64,000 nt of DNA. Source: Lepas anatifera (Eukaryota > Arthropoda > Thecostraca > Lepadidae). The notes under the pieces were generated by a model. That model was given only the letters and a program-made list of their open reading frames with translations. It did not search any database and had not been told where the DNA came from. The stretch lies in assembly GCA_034440635.1 (NCBI GenBank), contig JAOTON010001673.1:58501-122500 (forward strand), written 5' to 3'. A program made the translations under genes and the position numbers. Shown piece after piece: positions 34,654 through 46,505 of the stretch. Position 1 is the stretch's first letter, and each line of letters opens with the position of its first letter.

Positions 34654-34790
34654 GTTGAGTCGACTCAACTCTGACTCACGACTTGGAGGCTGACTCTGAC
34701 TCGACTCAACTGGTCGAGCAGTTGAGTCGACTCAACGCTGACTCGAGCAAAACTTGAGTCAACTGTGAATCTGAGTCGCGACTCAACAAA
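34654..34790. repeat. GAGTCGACTC-type low-complexity cluster
   Basis: Degenerate GACTC/GAGTC repeats with GAGTCGACTCAAC words, matching the cluster at 25503-25680. Confidence 0.7.
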
Positions 34791-35154
34791 TCTGGTTAAC
34801 ATCCCCTATGGCTGCGTTCGCAGGCGAGGATTTAGCGACGCACCAGTTACCAAGGTTATTCGGCGGTGTAGGCATGCCAGTGTACACAAACAGCACAATT
34901 CACCGTGAGCAGCAGACGTCCGTCTATAGCAGACTGATGACTGCTGCGACATGGCAAACTGTTCCGGGAACGGAGCAGGCTCCCACAGAACGCAGGGTGA
35001 ATTTCCAGCAAGAATATTATCTCAGTATTTTCGGGGAATGTGCACACAAAAAGAACTTCCGAGAGCACGTATGACTTAGCACTTCACGCTTTGAGTGAGG
35101 TGACGCCAATACCCGGCCCCAGGCAGCCATCACCCCACGCACGCGCTCACTCAC

Positions 35155-37187
35155 CTGCAGCTTTGTTCTTTGCGTTTTCAGCTCGCGGATATACTCGGCT
35201 CCCTGATGCAGCATCGCCGCCTTGCTGACTTTATTGGCGCTGTTGTCCCGCAGCGCAGGCACCAGGCTGTAAAGAACGTCGAACCCCGATTTGATGCTGC
35301 CGCGCCGCTTCTGCTCGGCGTTGATGTGCACCGCTCTCCTCTGCTCCTTGTAGACGCCGCGTGCCGCGCTGGACTCTGGAGGCGAGGCCACCAGGGCAGG
35401 CCGCGACGGAGGACTCGGCATGGAGAAGGAGACGGCAGCCGACGACAGACGACCAGGTGGTGAGCAGCCGGCCGTGCTGGCCGCCGCCATCGCCGCCAGA
35501 GCGGCCGAGTTGACCCGGCCGGTGCGGCTGGGCGCCAGCAGCTGGGACAACATGGTCACCTGAGCACCGCCACCTGGCGGCGCAACCGAGCACTGCCTGA
35601 TGGCCGCCGGCACCGGCTGCGGCTGGGAGGCCAGTCGGCGGACTACGCCAGACGAGTCGCTCACCGAGCGCTCCATGGCGCCCGCTGCCCGCGCCCGCTG
35701 GATTTCCGACAGCGAATTGCGGCGGTGCAGCTCACGTGTATCCGCCGAGCGCGGTATCATCGATCGCGTGGAGTGGCAGTGAGGTTGCGATTCGCGCTGC
35801 GGAGTCTGCTGCGGAGTCTGCTGCTGCTGCTGCTGCTGCTGCGACTGCTGCTGCTGCTGCTGCTGCGACTGCTGCTGCTGCTGCGACTGCTGCTGCTGCT
35901 GCTGCTGCTGCTGCGACTGCTGCTGCTGTTGCGGCGGCGGCGGCGGCGCTGAGGGCGGCGGCGGAGCAAACAGAGAAACTCCACCAGACAGCACGGCCAG
36001 CTGAGTCATCGGAACGGACACAGGTACAGTCGACGATAACACCACAGCTGACTGGAGCACCTCAGCTGCGGAGGATGGCAGCTGTTGAGGCTGCTGTGAC
36101 TGTATCCGCGGCTGCCGCGGCGACCGGCAGTGAGGAGGCGGCGACACTGCCGTGGGCGGCACCGGCGGCGGCGGCGGCGGCTGCCGCTGTCGCGTCGGCT
36201 CCGTGTCAGTCGCGTGATCCACCACCATCGGCAACTGAGACGCCGCGTCCGAGCACTCGGCGCCGCCTGGTGGCGCCACCTGCGGCTCCTCGTCAACGGT
36301 GGGCAGCCGTGACGAGGACCGGCTGTCCTGCCACACCGACAGCAGGTCCTGCAGCGGCTCTAGCGTGTCCATCAGATCCATGTCGCTGAGGTTCGGCTGC
36401 AGCTGGACTAGCGAAGGCTGGATGAAGTCGGCGCAGCCCACGCGGATCTCGCGCGGGTTGGGAAATGTGTACGGCTGTTGCATCAGCATGTCCATGAGCC
36501 CATCAGAGAAGTCGAGGTCCATGTCCATGGAGTTGGTTTCCAGGCTGCTGGAGAGAGGGGTGGACCAGTCGGGTGCTGGAAGCGCGTTGGTGGATATCGC
36601 CCCACTGCGGTTCTTCTTTTGTTGAACATGCGCCACTTCTTGTACTCAGCGGTGACCGCCTCCGGCTTGCGCTTCCAGTACTTGCCCTCGAGCACCACCG
36701 CCACCGGCTTGTGCTGCTCGCCCTCTGCCGACGACGCGAAGTGGCACACGCCGCGGTTTTGCTTCTTCACGAACTGGATGTGCCAGCAGCGCCAGATCAC
36801 GTTGTTCAGCCGGATCTTGTCCTTCATGTTCAGCTTCATCCCTTTGAACATGTTCCATCGCGGATTACTGATCTGCTCATTGTAGGCTATGGTCAGGGTA
36901 TTGAACAGCTTCGTCAACGAGCCATCAATGGTGAGTTTCTGCACGCTTCCCGGAGAGTCCTGCGGCACCACCTCGACCACGCTGCCCTCACTCACCGACG
37001 AAGGCTCCTCCAAAATGGGGACATTCAAGCGCTCGTCCTCCGCCTCTTCGTCTGGCTCAAAGTTGGAGACCATGAAGTGACCCGAGTGGATGGCCTCCTT
37101 GGCGGCAGAGCAGGGCGGAGGTGGCAACAGGTTGGGCTCACCTAGTCGCATTGTGTCCACGGGAAGCAGAACATCAGCGCCGCTCAT
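35155..37187 (-). CDS. Mondo: Mondo/MLXIP-like transcription factor, first coding exon, apparent frameshift
   Basis: This encodes about 678 residues of a Mondo (MondoA/ChREBP, fly Mio) glucose-responsive transcription factor, which in the family pairs with Mlx and binds carbohydrate-response E-boxes. Residues 31-57 (EAIHSGHFMVSNFE...DEEAEDERLNVP) and 90-190 (SLTKLFNTLTIAYNE, PRWNMFKGMKL, IRLNNVIWRCWHIQF, GKYWKRKPEAVTAEYKKWR) are the Mondo conserved regions for sugar sensing and nuclear export. After FNK (codon 190, near 36618) the frame must shift by one base to reach the NPREI...ADFIQP...LQPNLSDMD block. A Ser-interrupted poly-Gln tract follows (about 417-456). The bHLH (about 613-678) has HINAEQKRRGSIKSGFDVL. 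The start at 37187 has a good context (CCACGATGA) and leaves a short leader before the first conserved region. With the two 3' exons the protein is about 840 residues, close to human ChREBP (852). Confidence 0.92.
35819..35937 (-). repeat. CAG repeat encoding poly-Gln in Mondo
   Basis: On the coding strand, runs of 3-9 CAG codons are separated by single TCG codons, giving Gln runs broken by Ser. The tract lies between the sugar-sensing part and the bHLH, in the low-complexity middle region where family members often carry Gln- and Pro-rich stretches. Mirror-frame Leu-rich or Ala-rich readings on the plus strand are shadows. Length is likely to vary between individuals. Confidence 0.9.
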
Positions 37188-37198
37188 CGTGGCGTGAA

Positions 37199-37428
37199 GA
37201 GTGGGCGCCAGCCTGCCGGGGGCAGGGGGTCAGCACTCAGACGCACCAAAGCCGGGAGTGGGCGCCAGCCTGCCGGGGGCAGGGGGTCAGCACTCAGACG
37301 CACCAAAGCCGGGAGTGGGCGCCAGCCTGCCGGGGGCAGGGGGTCAGCACTCAGACGCACCAAAGCCGGGAGTGGGCGCCAGCCTGCCGGGGGCAGGGGT
37401 CAGCACTCAGACGCACCAAACCGGCTAT
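37199..37428. repeat. 57-bp minisatellite just upstream of the Mondo start codon
   Basis: Four units begin about every 57 bp from 37202 with GTGGGCGCCAGCCTGCCGGG, then GGCAGGGGGTCAGCACTCAG and ACGCACCAAAGCCGGGA. The last unit is slightly shorter. The first unit ends 12 bases from the ATG, so on the minus strand the array is the 5' leader or proximal promoter. Each unit includes CTGCCCCCGGCAG, a palindrome that also looks like a splice acceptor on the coding strand. Confidence 0.9.
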
Positions 37429-37539
37429 CTGCTGCCAGAGCCGTCACTGCGGCAGCACAGATTCCCACTCTGATGCCATTATTTGGGCCAAGACTGATTT
37501 TTATCGCCAAAATGGGCCAGGAAATATGATTTTCCTTAA

Positions 37540-38966
37540 CCCTATTTCCGGCAGGGGGGCTAATATTGCCCCCCTTCAGGTTTTTCAAGAATATCTCCGA
37601 AACGGCTTGCGATAGAACTTTGAAACTTCCTGACTTTTCCTAAAACTAGCACAGACAGGTTTTCTGAAATTTTCAAGATTATATATTTATCAGAGGCGGA
37701 GCTATGGCTGGTTTTTTTGGGAGGTTCTATCCACAAACCAAGTATTATCGTATGCTGTGGGTTCTTTGTAAAGGGAAGCCGTCTCTGCTGATCCTGATAC
37801 CAGTTATATGGTTTTATTATATCATTTGTTATGTGAGATGATAGTGCATTCACAATTGTCACTATTTGTATTCATCAGGGGCGGTTACAGCAGTTCAAAA
37901 AGGGGGGATGTTATCAAGAAGGACTAAGCGTTAGTAAGTGAAAAGACTGCTTACAGCCGTGCCAGGGCGAATACAATTGAGTAGATGAAAATGCAAAATA
38001 GTTATAACCCAAGTTTAGATTACCAGAGGCGTGTCCAGTCACTATAATGTAGAGTAAATCACAAATATAAAAGCATATGTTTGTTCACTTAGAGCATTGT
38101 GCGAGACTAGCATGCTCTGTATGTATTCAGTTTCAGGAACGACTAAGGAAATATTTCGTCCATAGGCAGATCACGGAGACAACACCATACGGAACGTGCT
38201 ACCAATGGCGGGAAAGTGTCAGTATTTGAGGGGGTAACATTACATTTTCAAAATACATCTTCCCAGCCAGTATCACAGCCGCGACTCAATATCGTCGTAT
38301 ATTGAAAATGTGTTTCCAATCACCCCCACCCCCACGACGAGAGTCCTGGATCCGCCTATGTCACCCCCTTTTCCCAGAGCTGCCGTGGGAGGGTAAAAAT
38401 TATCAGAAATAAATTTCAACTTTTCGAGGGACTAATATACTCATGCATACCACTCGCATATTGTTGGTGTATTTTACCCCACTATTTTACCTTACTGCAT
38501 CCGCTCCTGATGAGTTTTCGTTTTTTCACTTATTTATGTGTCAAAGATGCCAAGCAGTATATGACGGCTTCGAATCCGCGTAAGAAAAACTTTTTAGATT
38601 GTATATATTCCCCTCATAGTCCTGGTCCTGGAACTGCCAATGAATTTCGAATTTTTGCGTAACTCGAGCATGTGACAATTTTTAGTCAATTATTTGTAAA
38701 TCTGAACTAGTTTCGTGAAAATCGTACAACAGAGACAAGGGTTATGGACAATCTAAAAAATGCACAAAAATTGTACGTTTTGCACAACCTTCCCCTTAAA
38801 AATCAAAATTTGGAAATTTTCTTTTTCAAAATAAAGTTTAGCATCAGGGAAATCGATAGCACTTTGCATTTTCAAAATCAGCCGGATAGATTACGATATC
38901 TTAGGGGGGCCGATATTGCCCCCCTTGCCGGAAATAGGGGTAGCCGGGAGCCTGACGGAAATAGGG
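37540..38966. mobile_element. piggyBac-like element, CCCTATTTCCGGCA family
   Basis: A 1,427-bp element between TTAA at 37536-37539 and TTAA at 38967-38970. Left terminus CCCTATTTCCGGCAGG; right terminus, reverse complemented, CCCTATTTCCGTCAGG. Inside each end is a GGGGGGC-TAATATTG-CCCCCC hairpin, and the right end repeats the CCCTATTTCCGGCA word a second time about 28 bases in. CCCTA-type ends with TTAA are characteristic of piggyBac-like transposons. No transposase frame remains. It lies about 110 bp upstream of the Mondo minisatellite. Confidence 0.85.
38161..38360. mobile_element. Degenerate CATAGGCGGATC-type MITE inside the TTAA element
   Basis: CATAGGCAGATCACGG at 38161 and, on the other strand, CATAGGCGGATCCAGGACTC from 38360 resemble the termini of the hAT-like MITEs at 27571 and 28208. 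No 8-bp target duplication is visible, so one end may be wrong or the flanks have decayed. Confidence 0.45.
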
Positions 38967-38970
38967 TTAA

Positions 38971-41640
38971 CGATCATGGGCAATGCAACAACCTAAATGA
39001 CTGTGCGACATTATAAATAATCGGGTAAGCTTTAGAGGGGTAAAGCTATCCAGTTAGATTGATTCAATGTTTTGTTCTTGATTACAGCGCTCGCCATTTG
39101 CATACAGAACCGCACCAATATGTACATCGGGCGGCCGAGGAAGGCGCCAAAGTTTCACAGGCACAAACGCGGGAACACATCAGACCATACGCAGCTTCTA
39201 CCGCTCGACAAAAAAGACAGAACACGAAAATCAGCAACACCCAAACACCAAGTGAAGGCGATCTACTGGTAAAACACACCATTTGATTGAAAGGCCACCA
39301 TTGATAGGTCAGCCGGCACAGCACTGCCCTGCCAGAATCCAGCAAGACACCAGGACACGCCCCGTTACGGAGAGTCACCAGGTACGCAGAGACTCTCTGT
39401 AGATACCATGAGTAGGAGCCGATCTGGGCCACGCACCGTTCGTAAGGATGTAACTGCAAATGACACTGACCAAAAATAAGCGAAAAAATACCACTGCAAT
39501 CAAATGTGACAGATGACCCTATAGAAAGTGGCACGAGTATAAGAAGTCTTCGAACAGGTGTGAAGCAAGCAAACGTAAGAATAAACTGATCGCCACCAAA
39601 ACAAGTGGCGCACGTGGCGACAATGGCGTTTGTGGCAATACAACCACCCTCGTGACATCGCTTTTGCCTCAGCACCAGCCCATCGAGCTGCGAGCTGGCG
39701 GGTGCGGGCCAAAGGTCGCCCAGCTGACCTCGTAACAAGACAGCCACACTGAAGTCTCGGCACCGCTGAGACACCGAGCCGTCCTCAACCCAGGCAGCTA
39801 CTGAAGTCTCGGCACCGCTGAGACACCGAGCCGTCCTCAACACAGGCAGCTGTGCCCAGCATAGCCAAGCTAAGCCGCCCCATCGCAGGCACCCAGTCCC
39901 AAGACGCACGCTCAAGAATGGGAAGCCAAACCACATCTGCCGAGTTATAGTGAACACCGAATGCCGAAGCCGGGCGAATTTAAACAGCGATGACCTGGGG
40001 GTAGCACAGGGTTTCAGCTTAAGCTATCCTCCAGCGCTAAGAATCATGCATAAACCAAGGTCTACATCACAGGCGCATTAAGGGAAAAAAGGAGGGCAGG
40101 TAGCTCACCCAGATCAAGCACTTGTGCCCCCCTGCTATGACCCCGTATGAAATTTTCCTTCCTTTATCCCTCCATCGCCCGTGTGTGATTGAGGGCGCAT
40201 AACCTTAAAATGACTATCAAGCATAGTACATAAGTATAATATGTAGGCTATATCCCAGTCTCTTGGAAGCATTTTTTCCTTCACACAGCCCACATGAGAC
40301 TTCTGTCTTCTCATGACGCCCCTGCCGATGTCCCCAGCATCGGAAACCCTGGATCTGCTTACAGCTGCTTTACTGCTACAGTTCAGGCTTACATTACTCC
40401 CAACAGAACGCACAACATTTCCGCATTCATGAAACAGGCAGACCAAAGTTTGCGTACAAAACATTCACCATCAACTGACCAAAAAATGGATCGTCCTGGG
40501 AAAATACCACAAACAAGCTGCAGTGCCTGTGAAGCAACGGCGTGGACGCCATCAGATTTGTGAAACGATTGTATATTTAGCGGCGGGAGTTGCTTATGCA
40601 GATGACTTCCAGGCTTCGCGGTGCTTTGCGAGAAGGCTGAACGTCGGGTGGAGCCCACTGGCTGGCCTGAAGCCGCAACACAGGACGGCGCGGCTGCAAC
40701 TGCACGGCAGGGCCCACGGCGCTCAGTGGTCAAACCCATTACCCCGCTCCTGCTAAAGCTCCAACACAACCCACAACTGAGAGCCCATAGCTGAGAACTA
40801 GGCAGCTCAGTTCAACGCTGTTTCCAGCTTCTGGTCTGGGCAGGCAGTGGCGCAGCGGTAGCGCGCTGGGCTTCCACGCCTCAAAGCGGCGGCGGCAGCA
40901 GGGCATCAGGGCCTTCTGGTGCCCCAATATACCCGTCGAACAGGGTGCCGGTTGTCGGCGCCATCGCACCGCAGCAGTTGGTGCGTCGCAAAGCCCCAAG
41001 GCTGCTCTTCCACCAGTTTCTGGTCTAAACACACGTTACAGGCGAACATGGAGAGAAACTGAGCTTGGTATTGCAGAGAAAGGCAAGCAACTTTGTGTCA
41101 CATGCTGAAAAAAGGTCAGGTGAGTGAGCACACGCGGTGATCTGCGTACAATTTAACAGCACGCCTACTGGCTGTATGATGTTCACAACATCTATTCCTG
41201 TCAATCTCTTCCGCTGCAGGCTCAAGAATCATTTCCGAGCTGAGAAAAAACAGCTCCAGTCGCCTCTGCTCGGCACACATAAACAGAGAGGGCAGGGGTG
41301 GCCTGAGCCGCCGGTTTCCGACGCCTCCCACCCACCCCGTCCGCTGGCACCAATTCGCAACAGGCGCCGCCTGGTGGCCGGTGGTGCCAAACGCACCGCC
41401 AGCCGAACCGTCCGGCGCAGCCGCCCAGCGTCTCAACCAAGCGGCTCCCATCTACTTTATTAGCTGCCTTCGTTTCGCGCATACCCTAGCTTATAGCTTA
41501 TCGAGATTCTTTTGAAGTCCTGGACTAAACAGTGGAAAGCTACCGAAGCAGTCTGACGCCAACGGGACCGGGCAGGCTCCAGTGAATCGATGGCCCAGAC
41601 GCAGCTTCACACTGCAGGGGTGGACTGTGCTGTCCGCAGC
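38971..41640. other. Unassigned stretch, moderately GC-rich
   Basis: A 291-residue minus-strand frame (39082-39957) is open but has no recognisable domain. A 52-bp tandem duplication (two GAAGTCTCGGCACCGCTGAG copies, at 39751 and 39803) sits inside it and is read in two different frames, which argues against protein-level selection. No gene is supported elsewhere in the stretch. Confidence 0.4.
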
Positions 41641-43507
41641 TTAACCCGCGCCCCCGGTGGGCCTCCGAGCCACCTTCACCCTGGTGGGGGGGGGGTGTTT
41701 GAACACTAGAGTGCCTCATTTTGCACCGACCATGCAAATTTTTGGGTGGCGGTGGTTTTTCCCATTGTTTGAGACCTCCTGAATCCAATGGTACCAAAAT
41801 CATACAAATTCAAAAATTTCTAGGGGTCGCGGATTGGATTTGGAATTCTGAATTTGTAAAAAATGGTAAAAAAGCCTGTTTTGATGCCACAGAGATATAG
41901 CTCTTCTGTTCAGAACCAAAGAAACCGAAATCCACCGGTCGTTTGCCATAAATCCTGTTTATTTGGAACGTATTTGGTTGAATTTAGAAGCCAGATTACT
42001 CTTAATATTAAGTCAACCATCATATTTTCGCAAAATGTAGGCATTTGCATGCCTATTTCGATGTGTATTTTAGTTAATACGCACTCTGTGTTCCATCCAT
42101 AGTAATTGAGTTACTTCGGTCACGTGAGGAGCATTTATAACACTTTGGTTGGTAAAAATGGCAAAGACTGTGTCAAGAGGATGGATGTTCATAAGGCTAA
42201 ACCAATAAAGAATGTCTGAGATTCGCTCACATATTTTATACCGACCATGAACTATACCATCCTTAGATTCTGCCTCAATAAGGCGCATTCCACCTCACCA
42301 TATTACTAAGCACCTTTCCAATGTGTACGCTTTGATAAAAATAAAAGTTTATGAATAATGAAGTAAAATGCAGCATCTTCAAATGTTCAGGAAAACTGTC
42401 CTATTGTAGCCAGGCTCGGGCCTGCAATAACACAGTTTTTTTCGGAAGATCATGTTACTAATTGATAACCGAAGTGATCTTCCACGGATCTTTTTTCTTA
42501 TTCCGGTGAAAAACTCTTATAATTTTAGTTCGGCTTGATCACAAGCTAAGTTATGGAGACAGAAGACCTATAAACTATAGGAACTCGGACATTTCGGGGG
42601 AGGGGCCTGAGCCCCCCCCACCTTGAATCCACCATTGCTGGCCAGTCAAATACGGGCAAATTGCCGGCGATTCGATCCACTACCCGCGTCTATTACGTAG
42701 GTCAGCTTTCCTCCTCAATTACAGAAGCCAGCTTCGAGCAGCACGACAGGTCCTCAAGTATTTCTTCCACATGGCTTGTGATAGTGATGACAGACAATAG
42801 GCCTACGAAAAGGCTGTAGAAAAAGTCCTCGGGTTCTGGCATATGGCTAGAATACATACTATCAGTGAGCGGAGTTACCGGCATAGACTAGAAAAACTGT
42901 GGCAAGAGTGGCGGAAACTCCAAAAAGCCGAAAAAAATCCATGACAGAAGAATGTATAAAAATTTCCGTTAGTGTTGGACAATCTAAGGAACATATAACC
43001 ACCAAACGTGATTGTTGAACTACAACAGAGCCACCCACTAACATCAAATTACAAGGAAGAAGACATCGTGTTCTACGCTGACCAGCGTGGCGCCAGGTAA
43101 GGGACCACGAGCGATAATGACAAAAAGCTCGCTGGAAAGGAACGACTGCAGAATGCGTGACAGACGGCACAAAGAAGAGTAGCGGGAAGTTCTTCGGCTG
43201 GTGCCGCGCTTGAGTATGAACACTCGACTCAGCAAGCTCTGCTGAAGAATAAATGTACGATGTGCAATCCGACGAGGAAGCTGTGGAGACCGAGTCTACG
43301 ACGCGCATAGCGAAGCGTCACGCCAAGAACTTACCCGTTCAACTACCACGGCACATCCTTTGAGCACCTGCCAGCATACAAGCTGAAGATCGCCTTGTTC
43401 TCCCGAATCGGCAGGTGTGTTATGAAATAAACTGAACTGAAATTTTTATACATTCTTCTGACATGGTTCGCTCCGGCCTTTTTTAGGACTTTCTGTCACT
43501 CTTCCCA
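41641..43507. other. Unassigned stretch with a TTAACCCGCGCCCC terminus
   Basis: TTAA at 41641-41644 followed by CCCGCGCCCCCGGTGGG matches the reverse end at 16562, pointing to another TTAA element, but no partner end is found. A GCCTGAGCCCCCCCCACCTT block near 42610 looks like a decayed hAT-type end. No coding sequence is recognised. An AATAAA lies on the plus strand near 43424 after an uninformative open stretch. Confidence 0.35.
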
Positions 43508-46505
43508 TCATCATCATCATCATCTTTGGGGTTTTCGGGCGCGCCGACAGCCAAGGTCACATGGCGCCCATAACATCGCGAACAAACACTCCGGGAGGCT
43601 CAAACAGGCGAAAAAAACACAACAACGTAGTCCTCTTAAAACATGTTAAACATGTGATCCATCCACCAACGTCTGGCTACTCAGTAGATAAAAGGGAGAA
43701 AAACTCCTCTTGGTCACTTGAATAGACAACTACATCAATGAGGTTACTTCATAAAAACTGCACAGACACCCAGCTACGTAGGAGAGTATATCACCTTAAA
43801 ATTTACTGCTCTCAGATACATTTTTATATCTGAACAATTAACAGAGGGGGATTCCTCCAGAAGCGACTCTAGCGACGGTGAGCCAGTCAAATAGCGCCTC
43901 CTCTCCAGCTCAAAGTCACGGCACTCCAGCAGTACGTGCTTCACCGTCAGCCTATCGCCGCATCGCGGACATTCCGGCGGGCGGTCGCTAGTCAAGAGAT
44001 AAGAGTGTGTGGAGTACGTGTGCCCTATTCTTAGTTTGGAGATAACAACCTCGTCCCTTCTGTTGCCTGCATCGGCAGATGACCACGGTCCTATCCGGGG
44101 CTTCAGCTCCCTCAGCTTGCCACCCTTGGGGTCCGCGTCCCATCGTTGCTGCCAGATTCCGGAGAGGTAGCTCCTAACACACGGGAACATATCAAAGTAC
44201 GGAACACGGATTCCACGGGAAGGCTCGCTGCTCGCTGCTTCTTTAGCTGCCCCACCGGCCAGTTCGTTTCCCTTGATGCCACTGTGACTAGGTACCCACG
44301 CAAGTCACGGACTTCCCTCGACTCACAGCCTGGTGTATCTTGTGTCTGATGAGAGGTAAAAGGTATGAGTTTGATGTGTTGTACGTAAATGATTGGAGTG
44401 ATTGTAATGACGAAAGCGAATAACTGAAAATTACAAATCGGTTGGTTCTCGACCGCAGAGCCTGATCCAAGCACCGAAAGATCGCGTATAATTCCGCTGT
44501 GAACACTGAGGCAGCCCGTGGGAGTGAATACCGTCGCTGAATATTGCTACCTACAAACGCGCATCCCGCACCAATAACACACTTCGATCCATCCGTATAG
44601 AAGGCTGCATGATTTGGAAACCTGGACGAACAGTATTCCAAGAAGGTTTGACGCACGGCTTCCGGCATCAGGCCCTTAGTCAGCTCTAGTAGCCGTGTAT
44701 CTACCTCGACCTTGGACGTCCACCACGGCTCGGCAGCTGGCAGCTGCGCGGTTTCGACGCTTTCAGGATTGATGTCAGCCTCGCTTAGCCATGCACGGAT
44801 TCTAATTCCAGGGTGTCGAGCAGATGTGCGAGAACCATTGTTGATTCACCTCAGTCTACTGTTGTAAAAAAAGTGTCATACGTAGGATGATCGGAGTCCT
44901 GTTTAAGCTTCAACGCATATCGCATGGCAACATATCTTCGTCGCAAAGCAAGTGGCATCTCGTGTATATCCACGTGCAGGCTTGAAACAGGTGAGGTACG
45001 AAAAGCACCGGTTATAATTCGAAGGGCCTGGTTTTGGACAGTGTCCAACATTCTTTTGGGTGTTTCTGTCGCAGAGTCATATACCACACTTCCATATTCT
45101 AGTTTTGATCTTTTTAAGGATCTGTACAATGTTAAGAGTGTTTTTCTATCCGAGCCGTATGTCATGCGGGTTAATACCTTAAGAATATTAAGGCAACTAG
45201 AACAGCTCTCTCTAAGCTTCCTGAAGTGAGCGGCGTATGTTAGTCTACGGTCAAGTATTAATCCTAGGAAGCGTGTCTGGTCCACTACTTCTATCTCATG
45301 GCCCGCGATGTTCAGAATAGGATGTTCACATACCCTCCGTCGGGTGCAAAAATGCATGCATTTGGTTTTAGAGATTGAAAGCGTAGACCATTTATTTCAC
45401 TCCACCGCTGCAGTCTGTCGAGGCAAAGCTGCAGTTGCCTTTGAGCTGTGGTGGTCGAAGACGTTGTTACCCATATGGTAAAGTCATCTACGAACATGGC
45501 ACGGGAAACATTGGGCGGTAAGACATCGCCTATGTCATTAATCATGACGGCGAACAGAGCCACAGATAAAACGCTACCCTGTGCCCTGCCGTTCTCCTGT
45601 GTGTGCTCCTCGGACAAAGAATTTCCAATTCGAAATCTGAAACGCCTGTCCCTCAGGAAATTGAACAGAAACCAACCAAGGCGACCTCGCACTCCCATGT
45701 CAAAAAGCTTCTTTAGGATGCCATGCCTCCAAGTCAAGTCATAACCGCGCTCTACGTCAAAAAACACTGCGATTGTGTGCTGTTTGTTGATAAAACCCTC
45801 TCTAACGGCTGCGTCGAGTGCGACGAGGTGGTCGAGTGTGCTTCTGCCTCGGCGAAAACCACATTGTGCGTTAGATAAAAGACCATTGCTTTCAAGAAAC
45901 CACATGAGGCGTGTATTAATCATTCTCTCAAACAGTTTGCAGACACAAGAGATCAGCGAGATAGGCCGGAAGTCCTCAAGCGAGTCTCCCGGTTTCCCCC
46001 GGCTTCTGGATAGGGACAACAATCGATTTCCGCCACTGCTCCGGAAAGTCGTTGTTTTCCCACATCACATTGAAAATATCAAGGAGTGATGAGATAGATT
46101 GTGCAGGAAGATGCAATAGCATTTGATTGGTGATTTGATCACTGCCAGGCGCCACACTCTTGATATTTTTTAGTGCCTCTTCCATCTCCTCAATGGAGAA
46201 AAAGACATTGTAGGACGCTGAGTTGTCGTTCCCGAAGTTTATTGGAACGCGTTCTTGGATTTGTCGGTGTCTTAGAAAACGTTGGCTTTGAGAGGCGTTG
46301 CTACAGCGGCCTCGGAAGGCCTTTGCCATGAGGTCAGCTACGTTTTTTGGGTCCGTGATTTTTTCTCCGTTCGAACTGAGGACAGGTGTGGGTGTACATC
46401 GCCGCTTGCCCTGGATACTCTGGACGCGGCTCCAAACCTGCGCAGATGGTGTGAAACGGTTTACGGTGCTGACGCAATTAAGCCACCATCTTCTTTTCGA
46501 GTTAA
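43508..46505 (-). mobile_element. 5'-truncated LINE (I/jockey-type) with reverse transcriptase and RNase H, frame-broken
   Basis: Read on the minus strand, broken frames encode in order the pre-RT and fingers region (46329-45976, with EALKNIKSVAPGSDQITNQM), the RT palm (46022-45312, with DFRPISLISCVCKLFERMI, GFRRGRSTLDHL, FFDVERGYD, AQGSVLS and the catalytic FVDD box), the thumb (45357-44851, QTRFLGLILDRRLTYAAH), RNase H (44668-44288, AAFYTDGSK... and AELYAI) and a C-terminal Cys/His motif (44190-43774, CPRCGDRLTVKHVLLEC). The endonuclease and any ORF1 are missing. A (GAT)6 tail at about 43508-43526 marks the 3' end. At least four frame breaks make it a dead copy. RNase H plus FVDD suits an I-group element; the clade is my inference. 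Confidence 0.85.

Larger units (their letters stand above)
25164..35154 (-). other. Mondo intron 1 (about 10 kb, transposon-filled)
   Basis: The donor CTGCAG/GTGAGT is near-perfect and the acceptor lies at 25164-25165. The intron separates the bHLH from the zipper. It contains two GAGTCGACTC clusters, a long G run, two hAT-like MITEs, a TTAA MITE and a 4.1-kb hAT-like element with internal minisatellites, each listed separately. Stretches 25681-27060 and 33842-34640 show nothing else that I can support. Confidence 0.85.

Noticed and set aside
35725..36389. Plus-strand Leu-rich and Ala-rich frames opposite Mondo
   Set aside because: They are antisense shadows of the CAG tract and GC-rich coding sequence.
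39082..39957. 291-residue minus-strand open frame
   Set aside because: No domain, and an internal 52-bp duplication is read in two different frames, so there is no sign of protein constraint.
40845..40900. Possible tRNA or SINE head (TGGCGCAGCGGTAGCGCG)
   Set aside because: An A-box-like word is present, but no B box, acceptor pairing or body could be found.
42862..43308. 148-residue minus-strand open frame near the LINE
   Set aside because: No recognisable domain, outside the LINE boundary, and its position gives no support.
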